64,000 bases of DNA, from assembly GCA_900545405.1 (NCBI GenBank), contig UQYT01000009.1, positions 1 through 64,000 on the forward strand. Direction: 5' to 3'. Numbering within the stretch: position 1 is the first letter of the stretch; each line of letters opens with the position of its first letter. The position numbers were made by a program, and so were the translations under genes. The DNA comes from an uncultured Eubacteriales bacterium (lineage in GTDB: Bacteria; Bacillota; Clostridia; Oscillospirales; Oscillospiraceae). The notes under the pieces were generated by a model. It saw only the letters and a program-made list of their open reading frames with translations, did no database searches and had not been told where the DNA came from. Below, one piece after another: positions 16,718 to 24,597 of the stretch.

Positions 16718-17605
16718 TCAATTGAGGGCGTCCAGAAATTCGGCGGGGGAGCCCGCGGCGGAATACGCGCCGCCGCCGTCCGTGATGCAGACGAGACTTC
16801 CGTCCGCAACATAGACGTCCAGCCTGGCGGAACCCCCGGCGTAGTTTATGTCCACGCTGTAGCTGGCCTCTCCCAGCGCCTTCCAGCTCTGGGCCTGACC
16901 GGAGGGGCTCAGCAGCGCGGCGATGAGGCCGATGCCGTCCTCGTCGGTGACGGTGGTGTCCCCGTCGGGGGAGCTTATCTCGATGGAGGTTATCTGCTCC
17001 GCGTCGAGCTGCACGGCGCTTCCGCCGGAGGCGCCGAACTGCTCCACGGCGGGAGTTTCGTCCTCGCCCGCCTGCTCTAAGACGCCGTTTGCCGCGCCGT
17101 CTGCCGGCTCATCGGCGGTTGGCTCCTCGCGCTGAGAGGTCTCCTCGGCGGGGGAGGGGTCCGGCGCGGCGCAGTCTGCACCGGCGTCGGAATTGCGAGG
17201 GTCTATCTCTCCGGGAGCTGCGGCGATGCCGAACTGCGCCGCCTGGGGCTCTCCGGAGGCCGCACCGGTGCTCTCGGACGGCAAAGCCAGCCGCACTGTC
17301 GCCAGTACGGCCAGGACTATGCAGGCGGCAAGGGCCATGTAGCGGACCTGGCTCTTTCCGGGCTTCTTGGCCCGCCTTGACCCATGGCCGCCCTGGGTGC
17401 GCACGGCGGCCATCACGCCCTCGGCAAAGCCCTCCGGCGCGGCCGTCTCCCCAAGTGAAAGGGAAATGGCACTGAACGCATCGTAAACACGGCGACAGTT
17501 CGCGCAGCCGTCAAGGTGTGCGAGGAGCTCGGTCTTCTGAGGCTCCGGCAGCTCTCCGTCCACCAGCTGGCTTATCATTTCAAGATATCTGTCACACTCG
17601 CTCAT
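16718..17605 (-). CDS. Anti-sigma factor with zf-HC2 domain
   Basis: A 295-residue membrane protein expected to hold its partner sigma factor inactive. The N-terminus carries the zinc anti-sigma motif HLDGCANC (His-x3-Cys-x2-Cys, residues about 30-37). A transmembrane helix lies near 105-125 (YMALAACIVLAVLATVRLALP). The extracytoplasmic half is rich in Glu, Ala and Pro, followed by a small folded C-terminal domain of unknown fold. It overlaps the sigma gene by 4 nt, the usual sigma/anti-sigma coupling. The sensed signal is unknown; control by proteolysis of the outer domain would fit the family. Confidence 0.88.
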   Translation of the reverse strand: MSECDRYLEMISQLVDGELPEPQKTELLAHLDGCANCRRVYDAFSAISLSLGETAAPEGFAEGVMAAVRTQGGHGSRRAKKPGKSQVRYMALAACIVLAVLATVRLALPSESTGAASGEPQAAQFGIAAAPGEIDPRNSDAGADCAAPDPSPAEETSQREEPTADEPADGAANGVLEQAGEDETPAVEQFGASGGSAVQLDAEQITSIEISSPDGDTTVTDEDGIGLIAALLSPSGQAQSWKALGEASYSVDINYAGGSARLDVYVADGSLVCITDGGGAYSAAGSPAEFLDALN

Positions 17606-18222
17606 GCGTCCGCACCTCCCTTCCGCTCGTTTGACGCGATGGACCCTGGAATGTTCCCCTCGCGGATCAAAAATTCGGAAAGTTTTTTTCGGGCCCGGAA
17701 GATGCGGGATTTGACGGTGCCCTCCTCAAGGTTGAGGGCGCGGCTTATCTCGTCGTAGCTCAGTCCGTTTATCTCGCGCAGGAGCAATATCTCGCGGTAT
17801 TCGGGCGAGAGCGAGTCCAGCCCGCGGCGCACGGACTCGCGCAATTCTGTGCGCTCAAGCCTCGCCTCGGGCGAAAAACGCTCGTCCGGTATCTCCAGCT
17901 CGCCCTCCTCGCCGTCCTCGTCCTCCCAGTTCAGGGAGACTGTGCGCCGCTTGGCGCGCCCGCGCAGAAAGTCGATGCAGATGTTGCTCGTCAGGCGGTA
18001 GAGCCAGACCGAGAACTTGCTCTCGCCCCGGAAGCTTGCAAGGGAGTTGAACGCGCGTATGAACGCCTCTTGCGCCATGTCGCGCGCGTCCTCCTCGTTG
18101 CCCACCATCCGGAGCGCGAGGCTGTATACCTTATTTTGATGTTCAAGCACCAGGGCCTCGAATGCGTCCGTGTCGCCGGCGCGCACCCGGAGGATGATCT
18201 CAAGTTCTTCTTCCCGGGTCAT
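17602..18222 (-). CDS. ECF-type RNA polymerase sigma factor
   Basis: A 206-residue extracytoplasmic-function sigma factor of the RpoE/SigW type. Region 2 (about 25-95) includes DARDMAQEAFIRAF and the promoter-melting stretch. Region 4 (about 135-190) includes the helix-turn-helix GLSYDEISRALNLEEGTVKSRIFRARKKL. The linker between them is long and acidic. It is paired with the membrane anti-sigma gene downstream and starts 11 nt after dusB, so it shares a transcript with trmB, xth and dusB. No self-type promoter was identified. Confidence 0.93.
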   Translation of the reverse strand: MTREEELEIILRVRAGDTDAFEALVLEHQNKVYSLALRMVGNEEDARDMAQEAFIRAFNSLASFRGESKFSVWLYRLTSNICIDFLRGRAKRRTVSLNWEDEDGEEGELEIPDERFSPEARLERTELRESVRRGLDSLSPEYREILLLREINGLSYDEISRALNLEEGTVKSRIFRARKKLSEFLIREGNIPGSIASNERKGGADA

Positions 18223-18233
18223 GCCATCACTCT

Positions 18234-19232
18234 CTATATAATGTCGTCCAGCGGCGGCCTCCCGAGCGCGATGTCGCGCGCGATGGAGCGCAGCTCGTCC
18301 AAAGTTGATATCCTGACCAGTTTCTGCTTCCAGGCCGAGGAATACGCCACGCCCTTGAGATACCAGGGCAGGCGCGCCCGGGCCTCGATACAGGCGAGCC
18401 TCTCGCCCTTTTCCGCGGCGGCGGTCTCCACCTGGCGCACGGCTGTCGCCATGCGTTCAGCGAGAGGCGGGCGCTCCGGCGGCTCGAGCCCGGCGAGCAC
18501 CGCGTTTATCTCGGCAAAGAGCCAGGGGTCGCCGAAGGCGCCCCGGCCCACCATGCAGGCGTCCGCGCCGGTGTAGCTCAAAATGTGCGCCGCGTCCGCG
18601 CCGGAGAACACGTCCCCGTTCGCGATGACGGGCACTGAAACCGCGCGTTTGACCTCGCGGATGATGTCCCAGTCGGCCCTTCCGGCGTACATCTGCACGC
18701 GCGTCCGGCCGTGCACGGCTATCGCCGCGGCCCCGGCCTGCTCCAGGAGCTTTGCCAGCTCCACGGCGTTGACGGAGCCCCCGTCCCAGCCCTTGCGTAT
18801 CTTCACCGTGACGGGCACGGGCACGGCCATGGCCACGGCGGCGACTATCTCCGCCGCCAGCTCCGGCGTGCGCATGAGGGCCGAACCATCGCCGGATTTG
18901 ACCACCTTGCCCACGGGACAGCCCATGTTGATGTCTATTATCTCCGCCCCGGAGATGTCCAGCGCGCGCTTTGCGCCCTCGGCCATGGACTCCGGCTCGT
19001 GGCCGAAGATCTGCGCCGAGACGGGCCGTCCGCCCTCGGGCACGTGCAGCAGCGCTGCGGTCTTCCTGTCATTATAGCACAGAGCCTTGGCGCTGACCAT
19101 CTCGGTGTACACCAGCGCCGCCCCCTGTTCGAGACAGAGGCCGCGGAAGGCGGAGTCCGTGACCCCCGCCATGGGTGCGAGCACCGCCCGCCCGGCGAGC
19201 TGCACGCCGCCTATCGAAAAACCCGCGCTCAC
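18234..19232 (-). CDS. dusB: tRNA-dihydrouridine synthase
   Basis: An FMN enzyme that reduces uridines in the tRNA D-loop with NADPH. The 332-residue TIM barrel shows APMAGVTDSAFR near the N-terminus, NMGCPVGKVVKSGDGSALM, and GRTRVQMYAG, with a catalytic Cys in the AKALCYND stretch. It matches the DusB group in length and motifs. Its start overlaps the xth stop by 4 nt. Confidence 0.95.
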   Translation of the reverse strand: MSAGFSIGGVQLAGRAVLAPMAGVTDSAFRGLCLEQGAALVYTEMVSAKALCYNDRKTAALLHVPEGGRPVSAQIFGHEPESMAEGAKRALDISGAEIIDINMGCPVGKVVKSGDGSALMRTPELAAEIVAAVAMAVPVPVTVKIRKGWDGGSVNAVELAKLLEQAGAAAIAVHGRTRVQMYAGRADWDIIREVKRAVSVPVIANGDVFSGADAAHILSYTGADACMVGRGAFGDPWLFAEINAVLAGLEPPERPPLAERMATAVRQVETAAAEKGERLACIEARARLPWYLKGVAYSSAWKQKLVRISTLDELRSIARDIALGRPPLDDII

Positions 19233-19981
19233 TTGAGGTCGAGGCCCACGGGGCAGTGGTCGGAGCCCATGATCTCGGGGCAGATGTAGGCCTTGTCAAT
19301 GCGCTCCGCCAGCCGGTTGGAGCAGAGGAAATAGTCTATGCGCCAGCCGACGTTCCGCTCGCGGGACGCCGCGCGGAAGCTCCACCAGGTGTAGGCCCCC
19401 TCGAGGTCGGGGTAGAGGTAGCGGAAAGTGTCCGTGAACCCGGCGTCGAGCAGCTCGGTCATCTTGCCGCGCTCCTCGTCCGTGAAGCCGGGGTTCATGC
19501 GGTTGGTCTTGGGGTTTTTGAGGTCGATCTCCTCGTGCGCGACGTTCATGTCGCCGCAGACCACGACGGGCTTTATGTGGTCGAGCTCCACGAGGTAGTC
19601 GCGGAAGGCGTCCTCCCACTGCATGCGGTAGTCGAGGCGCCGGAGGCCGTCCTGGGAGTTCGGCGTGTAGACGCAGACGAGGTAGAAGTCCTCGAACTCC
19701 AGCGTTATGACCCGGCCCTCCGAGTCGTGCTCGGCGTGGCCGAGATTGTAGGAGACGCCGAGGGGCTTTATGCGCGTAAATACGGCGGTGCCGGAGTAGC
19801 CCTTCTTTTCGGCGTAGCACCAGAACTGCTCATAGCCCGGCAGGTCGAGCTCCAGCTGTCCGGCCTGCAGTTTAGTCTCCTGCAGGCAGAATATGTCGGC
19901 GTCGAGGCCCCAGAAGATGTCCTCAAAGCCCTTTTTCATAACGGCGCGCAGGCCGTTTACGTTCCAGGATATCATTCGCAT
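19229..19981 (-). CDS. xth: Exodeoxyribonuclease III family AP endonuclease
   Basis: Cleaves DNA at abasic sites and trims 3' ends in base-excision repair. The protein begins MRMISWNVNG and contains LQETKLQ (metal-binding Glu), CGDMNVAHEEIDLKNPK, WRIDYF and the C-terminal SDHCPVGLDL, all typical of ExoA/Xth. About 250 residues. I choose the ATG at 19981, 7 nt after GGAGGT. A longer open frame reaching 20146 runs inside trmB and lacks family similarity. The start region overlaps the trmB stop. Confidence 0.94.
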   Translation of the reverse strand: MRMISWNVNGLRAVMKKGFEDIFWGLDADIFCLQETKLQAGQLELDLPGYEQFWCYAEKKGYSGTAVFTRIKPLGVSYNLGHAEHDSEGRVITLEFEDFYLVCVYTPNSQDGLRRLDYRMQWEDAFRDYLVELDHIKPVVVCGDMNVAHEEIDLKNPKTNRMNPGFTDEERGKMTELLDAGFTDTFRYLYPDLEGAYTWWSFRAASRERNVGWRIDYFLCSNRLAERIDKAYICPEIMGSDHCPVGLDLK

Positions 19982-20625
19982 GGCCATACCTCCCCGCGTA
20001 CCGCCACCAGGCGGTTTATCTTGACGCCCTGCTCGTGGAACTTTGCCTCGTAGTCGGTCATCACGCCCTGGATGCCGTGCTCGTGGAGGTCGCGCGTGAC
20101 CTCCTTGAGCGTCCAGCCGCAGTTTTGGAACTGCTCGAGGCTCCACTCATACAGCATGACGTTGTCGGTCTTGAGCCAGACCTCGCCGCCGGGGGGCAGG
20201 AGGTCGAAATAAAGTTTCTGAAAGCCGGGGGCCGTGAGACGGCGCTTGAACTGCTTCTTCTTCGGCCAGGGGTCGGGGAAGTTTATGTAGATGCGCGAGA
20301 CCTCGCCGGGGGCGAAGAACTCCGGCAGCAGCGCGGCGTCCCGGTCGAGAAAGCGGACGTTCGTGAGCCCGGCGTCGCGCACGCGCTCCATGGCGACGAC
20401 CATCGCGTCCGGGACCTTCTCCACGGCGCAGAGCAGCGCGTCCGGCTCCGCGGCGGCCATCCCGGCGGTGAAGCGGCCCTTGCCGCAGCCCAGCTCCAGG
20501 CAGAGGCGCTCATGTCCCGGGAAATCCGCGAGCCAGCGCCCGCGGTGGACTTCAGGGGTATTTTCAAGCAGCTCGGCGCACTTTTCCCAGCGCGGCACGA
20601 GGTTGGGTTTTTTTCTCATTCTCAA
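19972..20625 (-). CDS. trmB: tRNA (guanine-N7-)-methyltransferase
   Basis: Methylates G46 in the tRNA variable loop using S-adenosylmethionine. The 217-residue protein has the SAM motif LELGCGKGRFT near residue 45 and the family motif INFPDPWPKKKQFKRRLT. It is the first gene of a five-gene operon that also carries xth, dusB and a sigma/anti-sigma pair. Its promoter lies back to back with that of tRNA-Pro. Confidence 0.95.
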   Translation of the reverse strand: MRMRKKPNLVPRWEKCAELLENTPEVHRGRWLADFPGHERLCLELGCGKGRFTAGMAAAEPDALLCAVEKVPDAMVVAMERVRDAGLTNVRFLDRDAALLPEFFAPGEVSRIYINFPDPWPKKKQFKRRLTAPGFQKLYFDLLPPGGEVWLKTDNVMLYEWSLEQFQNCGWTLKEVTRDLHEHGIQGVMTDYEAKFHEQGVKINRLVAVRGEVWPCE

Positions 20626-20646
20626 AGCATATCACGCTCCGCACAG

Positions 20647-20675
20647 ATGATAACATATCCCGCGCAAAACTTCAA
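20647..20675 (-). promoter_or_regulatory. Promoter of trmB operon
   Basis: Minus-strand TTGAAG (20670-20675) and TATCAT (20647-20652), spaced 17 bp, lie 22 bp before the trmB start. Confidence 0.75.
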
Positions 20676-20686
20676 CGAAGAAAAGG

Positions 20687-20715
20687 TTGCGAATCGCGTT
20701 CGGCCATAGTATAAT
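20687..20715 (+). promoter_or_regulatory. Promoter of tRNA-Pro
   Basis: TTGCGA (20687-20692) and TATAAT (20710-20715) with 17-bp spacing, immediately before the tRNA gene. Confidence 0.8.
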
Positions 20716-20725
20716 CAAAATTCAC

Positions 20726-20801
20726 CGGGGTGTTGCGCAGCTGGTAGCGCGCCAGCTTTGGGAGCTGGAGGCCGTGAGTTCGAGTCTCACCACTCCGACC
20801 A
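20726..20801 (+). tRNA. tRNA-Pro (anticodon TGG)
   Basis: A complete cloverleaf of 76 nt including an encoded CCA. The 7-bp acceptor pairs CGGGGTG with CACTCCG (one G-T pair). The anticodon stem CCAGC/GCTGG encloses the loop TTTGGGA with anticodon TGG at 20759-20761, and the T-loop reads TTCGAGT. It has its own promoter and terminator. Confidence 0.97.
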
Positions 20802-20838
20802 GTCCCCCTGAAACCGGAGGGTTTCGGGGGGACTTTTT
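20802..20838 (+). terminator. Terminator of tRNA-Pro
   Basis: A perfectly paired 14-bp stem (20802-20815 with 20820-20833, one G-T pair), a GGAG loop and T5, starting right after the tRNA CCA end. Confidence 0.93.
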
Positions 20839-20889
20839 GCGCCGGCGCGGCTGTGTTATAATGTAGTAGAAAGAAATGGAGGCGGGGAC

Positions 20890-21621
20890 ATGGCCGTTGA
20901 AAACGGGATCTGGATAATGCGTGGGCTCGACTGGGACGACCCGGGCCGCATCCGCAGCTGGCAGGAGCTTGCGGACTGGATAGACGAGGTCGGCTTCCTG
21001 CCCCTCTTCAAAAACGAGATAGACGGCTTTTCCGCCGAGGAGCACACCTCGGACCTCTACTGGTGGAGCGGCGACGCGAAGCAGGACCCCTGGGAGTGGC
21101 GGGAGCTCATCGCACGCAGCGGCCGGGTGGCCTACGGCAAGTTCTTCGGCCGGAAGGCGGGCTTTGTCTCCCGGGAGTGGTTCCCGCACTTTGCCAACTG
21201 GCGTAGGGACGGCTACGACTTCGACAGCCGCTGGGACGAGGGCCTGACCCGCATCCGCCTCAAGCGGGTCATGGACCTGTTCACGGACGGGGCCGAGCTC
21301 TATTCCTTCGAGCTCAAGCGCCTGGCCGGTTTCGGCAAGGAGGGCGAGCGGAACTTCGAGGGCACGGTGACGGACCTGCAGATGTACACCTACCTCCTCA
21401 TCCGCGACTTCCGGCAGCGCATAAACAAAAAGGGACTGCCCTACGGCTGGCCCATCTCGGTCTATTCCACCCCCGAGGCGCTCTGGGGCTATGAGCACAT
21501 CGCCTCCGCCTACTCCACCGGGCCGGAGCAGTCCCGCGAGCTGATCTTCCGCCAGGTGCGGAAAAACTTCCCCGCCGCCACGGACGAGACCCTCGCCGCC
21601 GTGCTCGGCTGGAACTGGTGA
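20890..21621 (+). CDS. AlkZ-related protein of unknown function
   Basis: A 243-residue cytoplasmic protein. The N-terminal half (SWQELADWIDEVGFLPLFKNEIDGFSAEEH) recalls proteins annotated as AlkZ-related in Clostridia, which are named for weak similarity to winged-helix DNA glycosylases. I do not see catalytic residues that prove glycosylase activity. It is rich in Trp, Arg and Asp and has no signal or membrane segment. It overlaps the frame of the next gene, a deformylase homologue, whose real ATG lies 12 nt past its stop. A TATAAT-like -10 box is near 20860. Confidence 0.6.
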   Translation: MAVENGIWIMRGLDWDDPGRIRSWQELADWIDEVGFLPLFKNEIDGFSAEEHTSDLYWWSGDAKQDPWEWRELIARSGRVAYGKFFGRKAGFVSREWFPHFANWRRDGYDFDSRWDEGLTRIRLKRVMDLFTDGAELYSFELKRLAGFGKEGERNFEGTVTDLQMYTYLLIRDFRQRINKKGLPYGWPISVYSTPEALWGYEHIASAYSTGPEQSRELIFRQVRKNFPAATDETLAAVLGWNW

Positions 21622-21632
21622 AAGGAGAAGCC

Positions 21633-22043
21633 ATGATACGCGACATATGCAGGGACGAGGCCTTCCTCTCGCAGAAGGCGGAGCCCGCGACGCCGGAGGA
21701 CATGCAGACCGCCGCCGACCTGCTCGAGACGCTCGAGCACCACAGGGACGGCTGCGTGGGCATGGCGGCGAACATGATAGGCGTGAACCGCCGCATCATA
21801 GCCTTTGACAACGACGGCGAGTACATGCTCATGTTCAACCCGGAGATAATCAAAAAGTCCGGCCCCTACGAGGCCGAGGAGGGCTGCCTCTCCCTCACGG
21901 GCACCCGCCGGACGCGGCGCTGGCAGAGCATCAAGGTCCGCTGGCAGAACGAGCGCTTTCAGGAGCGCATCAAGACCTTCACCGGCTGGACGGCGGAGAT
22001 CATCCAGCACGAGATCGACCACTGCGAGGGGACAATAATATAG
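21633..22043 (+). CDS. Peptide deformylase family protein
   Basis: About 136 residues with two of the three deformylase motifs intact: EGCLSL (metal Cys) and HEIDH (metal His pair and catalytic Glu). The first motif, usually GxGxAAxQ, reads CVGMAANMIG, with Asn for Gln. Deformylases remove the N-formyl group from new proteins; this divergent, short form may be a secondary or specialised copy. I choose the ATG at 21633, 5 nt after AAAGGAGA, rather than the GTG at 21618. It sits in a rightward run with the SDR gene, 11 nt apart. Confidence 0.85.
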   Translation: MIRDICRDEAFLSQKAEPATPEDMQTAADLLETLEHHRDGCVGMAANMIGVNRRIIAFDNDGEYMLMFNPEIIKKSGPYEAEEGCLSLTGTRRTRRWQSIKVRWQNERFQERIKTFTGWTAEIIQHEIDHCEGTII

Positions 22044-22054
22044 GAGGCACAGCC

Positions 22055-22756
22055 ATGTTCAAGGACAAGATCGCCGTCGTCACCGGCGGCGCGAAGGGCA
22101 TAGGCAAATGCATTGCGGAGGAGTTTCGCCGCAATGGCGCCGAGGTTTGCGTCATAGACCTGCTGCCCGGCGGCTATTACACCGGCGACGTCGGAGACAA
22201 GGCCGTGCTCGAGGACTTCGCCGCTAAGGTCGTGGCGGACTTCGGGCATGTGGACTACCTCGTAAACAACGCCCTGCCGCTCATGAAGGGCCTCGACAGC
22301 TGCACCTACGAGGAGTTCAACTACGCTCTGCGCGTGGGCGTCACGGCGCCGTTCTATCTTGCAAAGCTGTTCGCGCCCCACTTCGCTCCCGGGGCGGCCA
22401 TCGTGAACATCTCCTCCTCGCGCGACCGGATGAGCCAGCCGCAGACGGAGAGCTACACGGCGGCCAAGGGCGGCATCTCCGCACTCACCCACGCGCTCGC
22501 GGTGAGCCTCGCTGGGCGGGTGCGCGTGAATTCCATCTCCCCCGGCTGGATAGACACGGACTACACAGTCTATGAGGGCCCGGACGCCTGTCAGCAGCCC
22601 GCGGGCCGCGTGGGGAACCCCATGGACATCGCGAACATGGTGCTCTACCTCTGCTCGGACAAGGCGGGCTTCATCACCGGCGAGAACATCTGCATCGACG
22701 GCGGCATGACCCGGCAGATGATATACCACGGCGACTTCGGGTGGACGCTGGAATGA
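22055..22756 (+). CDS. SDR family oxidoreductase
   Basis: A 233-residue classical short-chain dehydrogenase. The dinucleotide motif is TGGAKGIG near residue 10, the structural NNA occurs as VNNALP, and the catalytic set appears as Ser in SSSRDR with YTAAK. Acidic IDL after the second strand suggests NAD(H) preference. The substrate cannot be told from sequence. It follows the deformylase-like gene by 11 nt with AGGAGG upstream. Confidence 0.9.
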   Translation: MFKDKIAVVTGGAKGIGKCIAEEFRRNGAEVCVIDLLPGGYYTGDVGDKAVLEDFAAKVVADFGHVDYLVNNALPLMKGLDSCTYEEFNYALRVGVTAPFYLAKLFAPHFAPGAAIVNISSSRDRMSQPQTESYTAAKGGISALTHALAVSLAGRVRVNSISPGWIDTDYTVYEGPDACQQPAGRVGNPMDIANMVLYLCSDKAGFITGENICIDGGMTRQMIYHGDFGWTLE

Positions 22757-22823
22757 AAAGCTCAAATGTTTGCTGCTCGCGCTGACGGCCTGCAGCTACT
22801 GCGCCGAAAATTACGCCGATTGA
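22753..22823 (+). pseudogene. Possible lipoprotein signal-peptide relic
   Basis: Just past the SDR stop, a frame reads KLKCLLLALTACSYC and then stops 23 codons on. This resembles a lipoprotein signal with a lipobox (LTAC), but it has no in-frame start. The only ATG (22753) becomes in frame if one A is added to the AAAA run that follows it. It could be the end of a decayed gene or chance. Confidence 0.25.
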
Positions 22824-22854
22824 GCGCTGTGAATAAACCGAAGAGGTGAAGAGC

Positions 22855-23319
22855 ATGAAACTCGCCATAATCTCCGACACCCACGGGCTGCTGAGGCCGG
22901 AGGTGATTGAGCACATAGAGGGCGTGGACGTGATACTCCACGGCGGGGACATAAATAAGCAGAGCGTCATGGACGAACTGCGGCGATACGCCCCGCTCTA
23001 CGTCGTGCGCGGGAACAACGACAAGGACTGGGCCGCGGATATCCCGCACGAGCTCACCGTCACGCTCGGCGGCGTGACGTTCTACATGGTCCACAACAAA
23101 AAGGAGGTCCCGGCGGACCTCTCGGGCGTGGACGCGGTGGTCTTCGGCCACTCGCACAGGTATTTTCAGGAAGAACGCTCCGGCGTGCTCTGGCTCAACC
23201 CCGGCTCCTGCGGCCCGCGGCGCTTTGCCCAGGAGATAACCCTGATGCTGGCCGAGGCCGAAGGCGGGCGGCTCCGCGTGCAGAAGATCACCATCCCGCA
23301 CGCGGCGAAGCAGAAATAA
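22855..23319 (+). CDS. YfcE-type metallophosphoesterase
   Basis: A 154-residue phosphodiesterase of the YfcE/MJ0936 family. The metal-binding motifs appear in order: SDTHG, HGGDI, GNND, and VFGHSH near the C-terminus, followed by NPGSCGPRR. These enzymes hydrolyse phosphodiester model substrates; the natural substrate is uncertain. The ATG at 22855 lies 6 nt after AGAGGTGA; the GTG at 22846 is part of that site. Confidence 0.92.
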   Translation: MKLAIISDTHGLLRPEVIEHIEGVDVILHGGDINKQSVMDELRRYAPLYVVRGNNDKDWAADIPHELTVTLGGVTFYMVHNKKEVPADLSGVDAVVFGHSHRYFQEERSGVLWLNPGSCGPRRFAQEITLMLAEAEGGRLRVQKITIPHAAKQK

Positions 23320-23334
23320 AGGAGGACATATCCG

Positions 23335-24318
23335 ATGAAAAAGAGATACGCGGCGCTGCTGCTGGCGCTGGCATTTATATTCGCCCTCGCGGGCTGCGGG
23401 GCGGAGGCGGGCCCGGACTACTCCAGCGCGGATAACTGGGCCTATCTGGAGACGGACAAGACCGCGGCGGCGGACGTGTTTTTCATCTGCCCCACCGTCT
23501 ACGGCGGCGGGGAGGGCGACGAGAACATGCCGCTCAGCGACGGGGAGGCGCGGGAGAGCTTCCTCGGCGCGACCAACATGGAAAAGGGCATCTACGACGC
23601 GGAGAGCTGCTTTTTCGCGCCATATTACTGCCAGGCCGGACTGAGCGTATACGAGCTGCCGGCGGAGGAGCGCGAGCCCTATCTCGCGCTGGCCTATGAG
23701 GACGTGCGCGCGGCCTTCGACTACTATCTGGAGCACTACAACGAGGGGCGGCCCATCATCGTCGCGGGCTTCTCCCAGGGCGCGGACATGTGCCTGCGCC
23801 TTCTCAAGGACCGCTTTGCCGACGAGGAGGTGAACCGCCTGCTCGTGGCCTGCTACGCCATAGGCTGGAGCATCACGGAGGAGGAGATAGCGGAGTATCC
23901 TCACCTGCGCTTTGCCACGGGCGAGGACGACACGGGCGTCATCATCTCCTTCAACAGCGAGGCGGAGAGCGTCACGGACTCCATCCTGATCCCGGAGGGC
24001 ACCCGCACGCTGGCCATCAACCCCCTCAACTGGCGCACGGACTCCACCCCGGCGGGGAAGGAGGCCAACCTCGGCGCCTGCTTCACAAATTACAGCGGGG
24101 ACATCGTCAGCGAGATACCGCAGCTCACCGGGGCCTATATCGACCCCGTGCGCGGGGCGCTGAAGGTCACGGACGTCACGCCGGAGGAGTATCCTCCCGG
24201 GCTCTCCATCTTCCCCGAGGGCGTGTACCACCTCTACGACTACCAGTTCTTCTACCGCAACCTGCAGCAGAATGTGGCCGTCCGTCTGGACGCCTATCTT
24301 GCCGCCGCAGCGGAGTGA
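23335..24318 (+). CDS. DUF3089 alpha/beta-hydrolase-like lipoprotein
   Basis: A 327-residue exported lipoprotein: the N-terminus KKRYAALLLALAFIFALAGCG contains the lipobox LAGC. The body matches DUF3089, with ADVFFICPTVYGG near residue 45, where family members often have HPT, and the nucleophile elbow GFSQGAD near residue 143. This suggests a serine hydrolase or a related fold. It follows the phosphodiesterase by 15 nt with GGAGGA upstream and is closed by a strong terminator. The substrate is unknown. Confidence 0.85.
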   Translation: MKKRYAALLLALAFIFALAGCGAEAGPDYSSADNWAYLETDKTAAADVFFICPTVYGGGEGDENMPLSDGEARESFLGATNMEKGIYDAESCFFAPYYCQAGLSVYELPAEEREPYLALAYEDVRAAFDYYLEHYNEGRPIIVAGFSQGADMCLRLLKDRFADEEVNRLLVACYAIGWSITEEEIAEYPHLRFATGEDDTGVIISFNSEAESVTDSILIPEGTRTLAINPLNWRTDSTPAGKEANLGACFTNYSGDIVSEIPQLTGAYIDPVRGALKVTDVTPEEYPPGLSIFPEGVYHLYDYQFFYRNLQQNVAVRLDAYLAAAAE

Positions 24319-24327
24319 CAAAGAAAA

Positions 24328-24357
24328 CCCGGCCGCGAGCAGCATCTCGCGGCCGGG
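24328..24357. terminator. Terminator between DUF3089 and DUF6132 genes
   Basis: A 12-bp perfect stem (24328-24339 with 24346-24357) with a 6-nt loop has an A-rich tract on the left and T6 on the right. It can serve both convergent transcripts. Confidence 0.92.
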
Positions 24358-24362
24358 CTTTT

Positions 24363-24596
24363 TTATTCGGAGTCGGATTTGGATTCCACCTTGCAGCTCC
24401 CGCCGCAGCAGCAGCCGAAGGCTCCGGAGAGCAGGAAACCGATGAGGCCGGTGTACAGCACGGTAATGTAGGGGTTCGAGGTGATGGCGCAGGTCCCGGT
24501 AGAACAGCCCACCAGGTAGTAGTAACCGAGGCCCACAAGCGCGCCGCCAGCGGTGAAGAGCACCGGGCGCAGCAGTTTTTTCAGGAATTCCTTCAT
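24363..24596 (-). CDS. Small membrane protein, DUF6132 type
   Basis: A 77-residue protein with two hydrophobic segments around GGALVGLGYYYLVGCSTGTCAITS and a second helix, then a Cys-rich end (CCCGGSCK). The pattern GCxxGxCxITSNPY matches DUF6132, a small family often beside thioredoxins and other redox proteins. Its function is not established. It begins 1 nt after the trxB stop, so it is the last gene of a trxA-trxB-DUF6132 operon. The conserved cysteines would suit thiol exchange or metal binding at the membrane. Confidence 0.75.
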   Translation of the reverse strand: MKEFLKKLLRPVLFTAGGALVGLGYYYLVGCSTGTCAITSNPYITVLYTGLIGFLLSGAFGCCCGGSCKVESKSDSE

Positions 24597-24597
24597 G

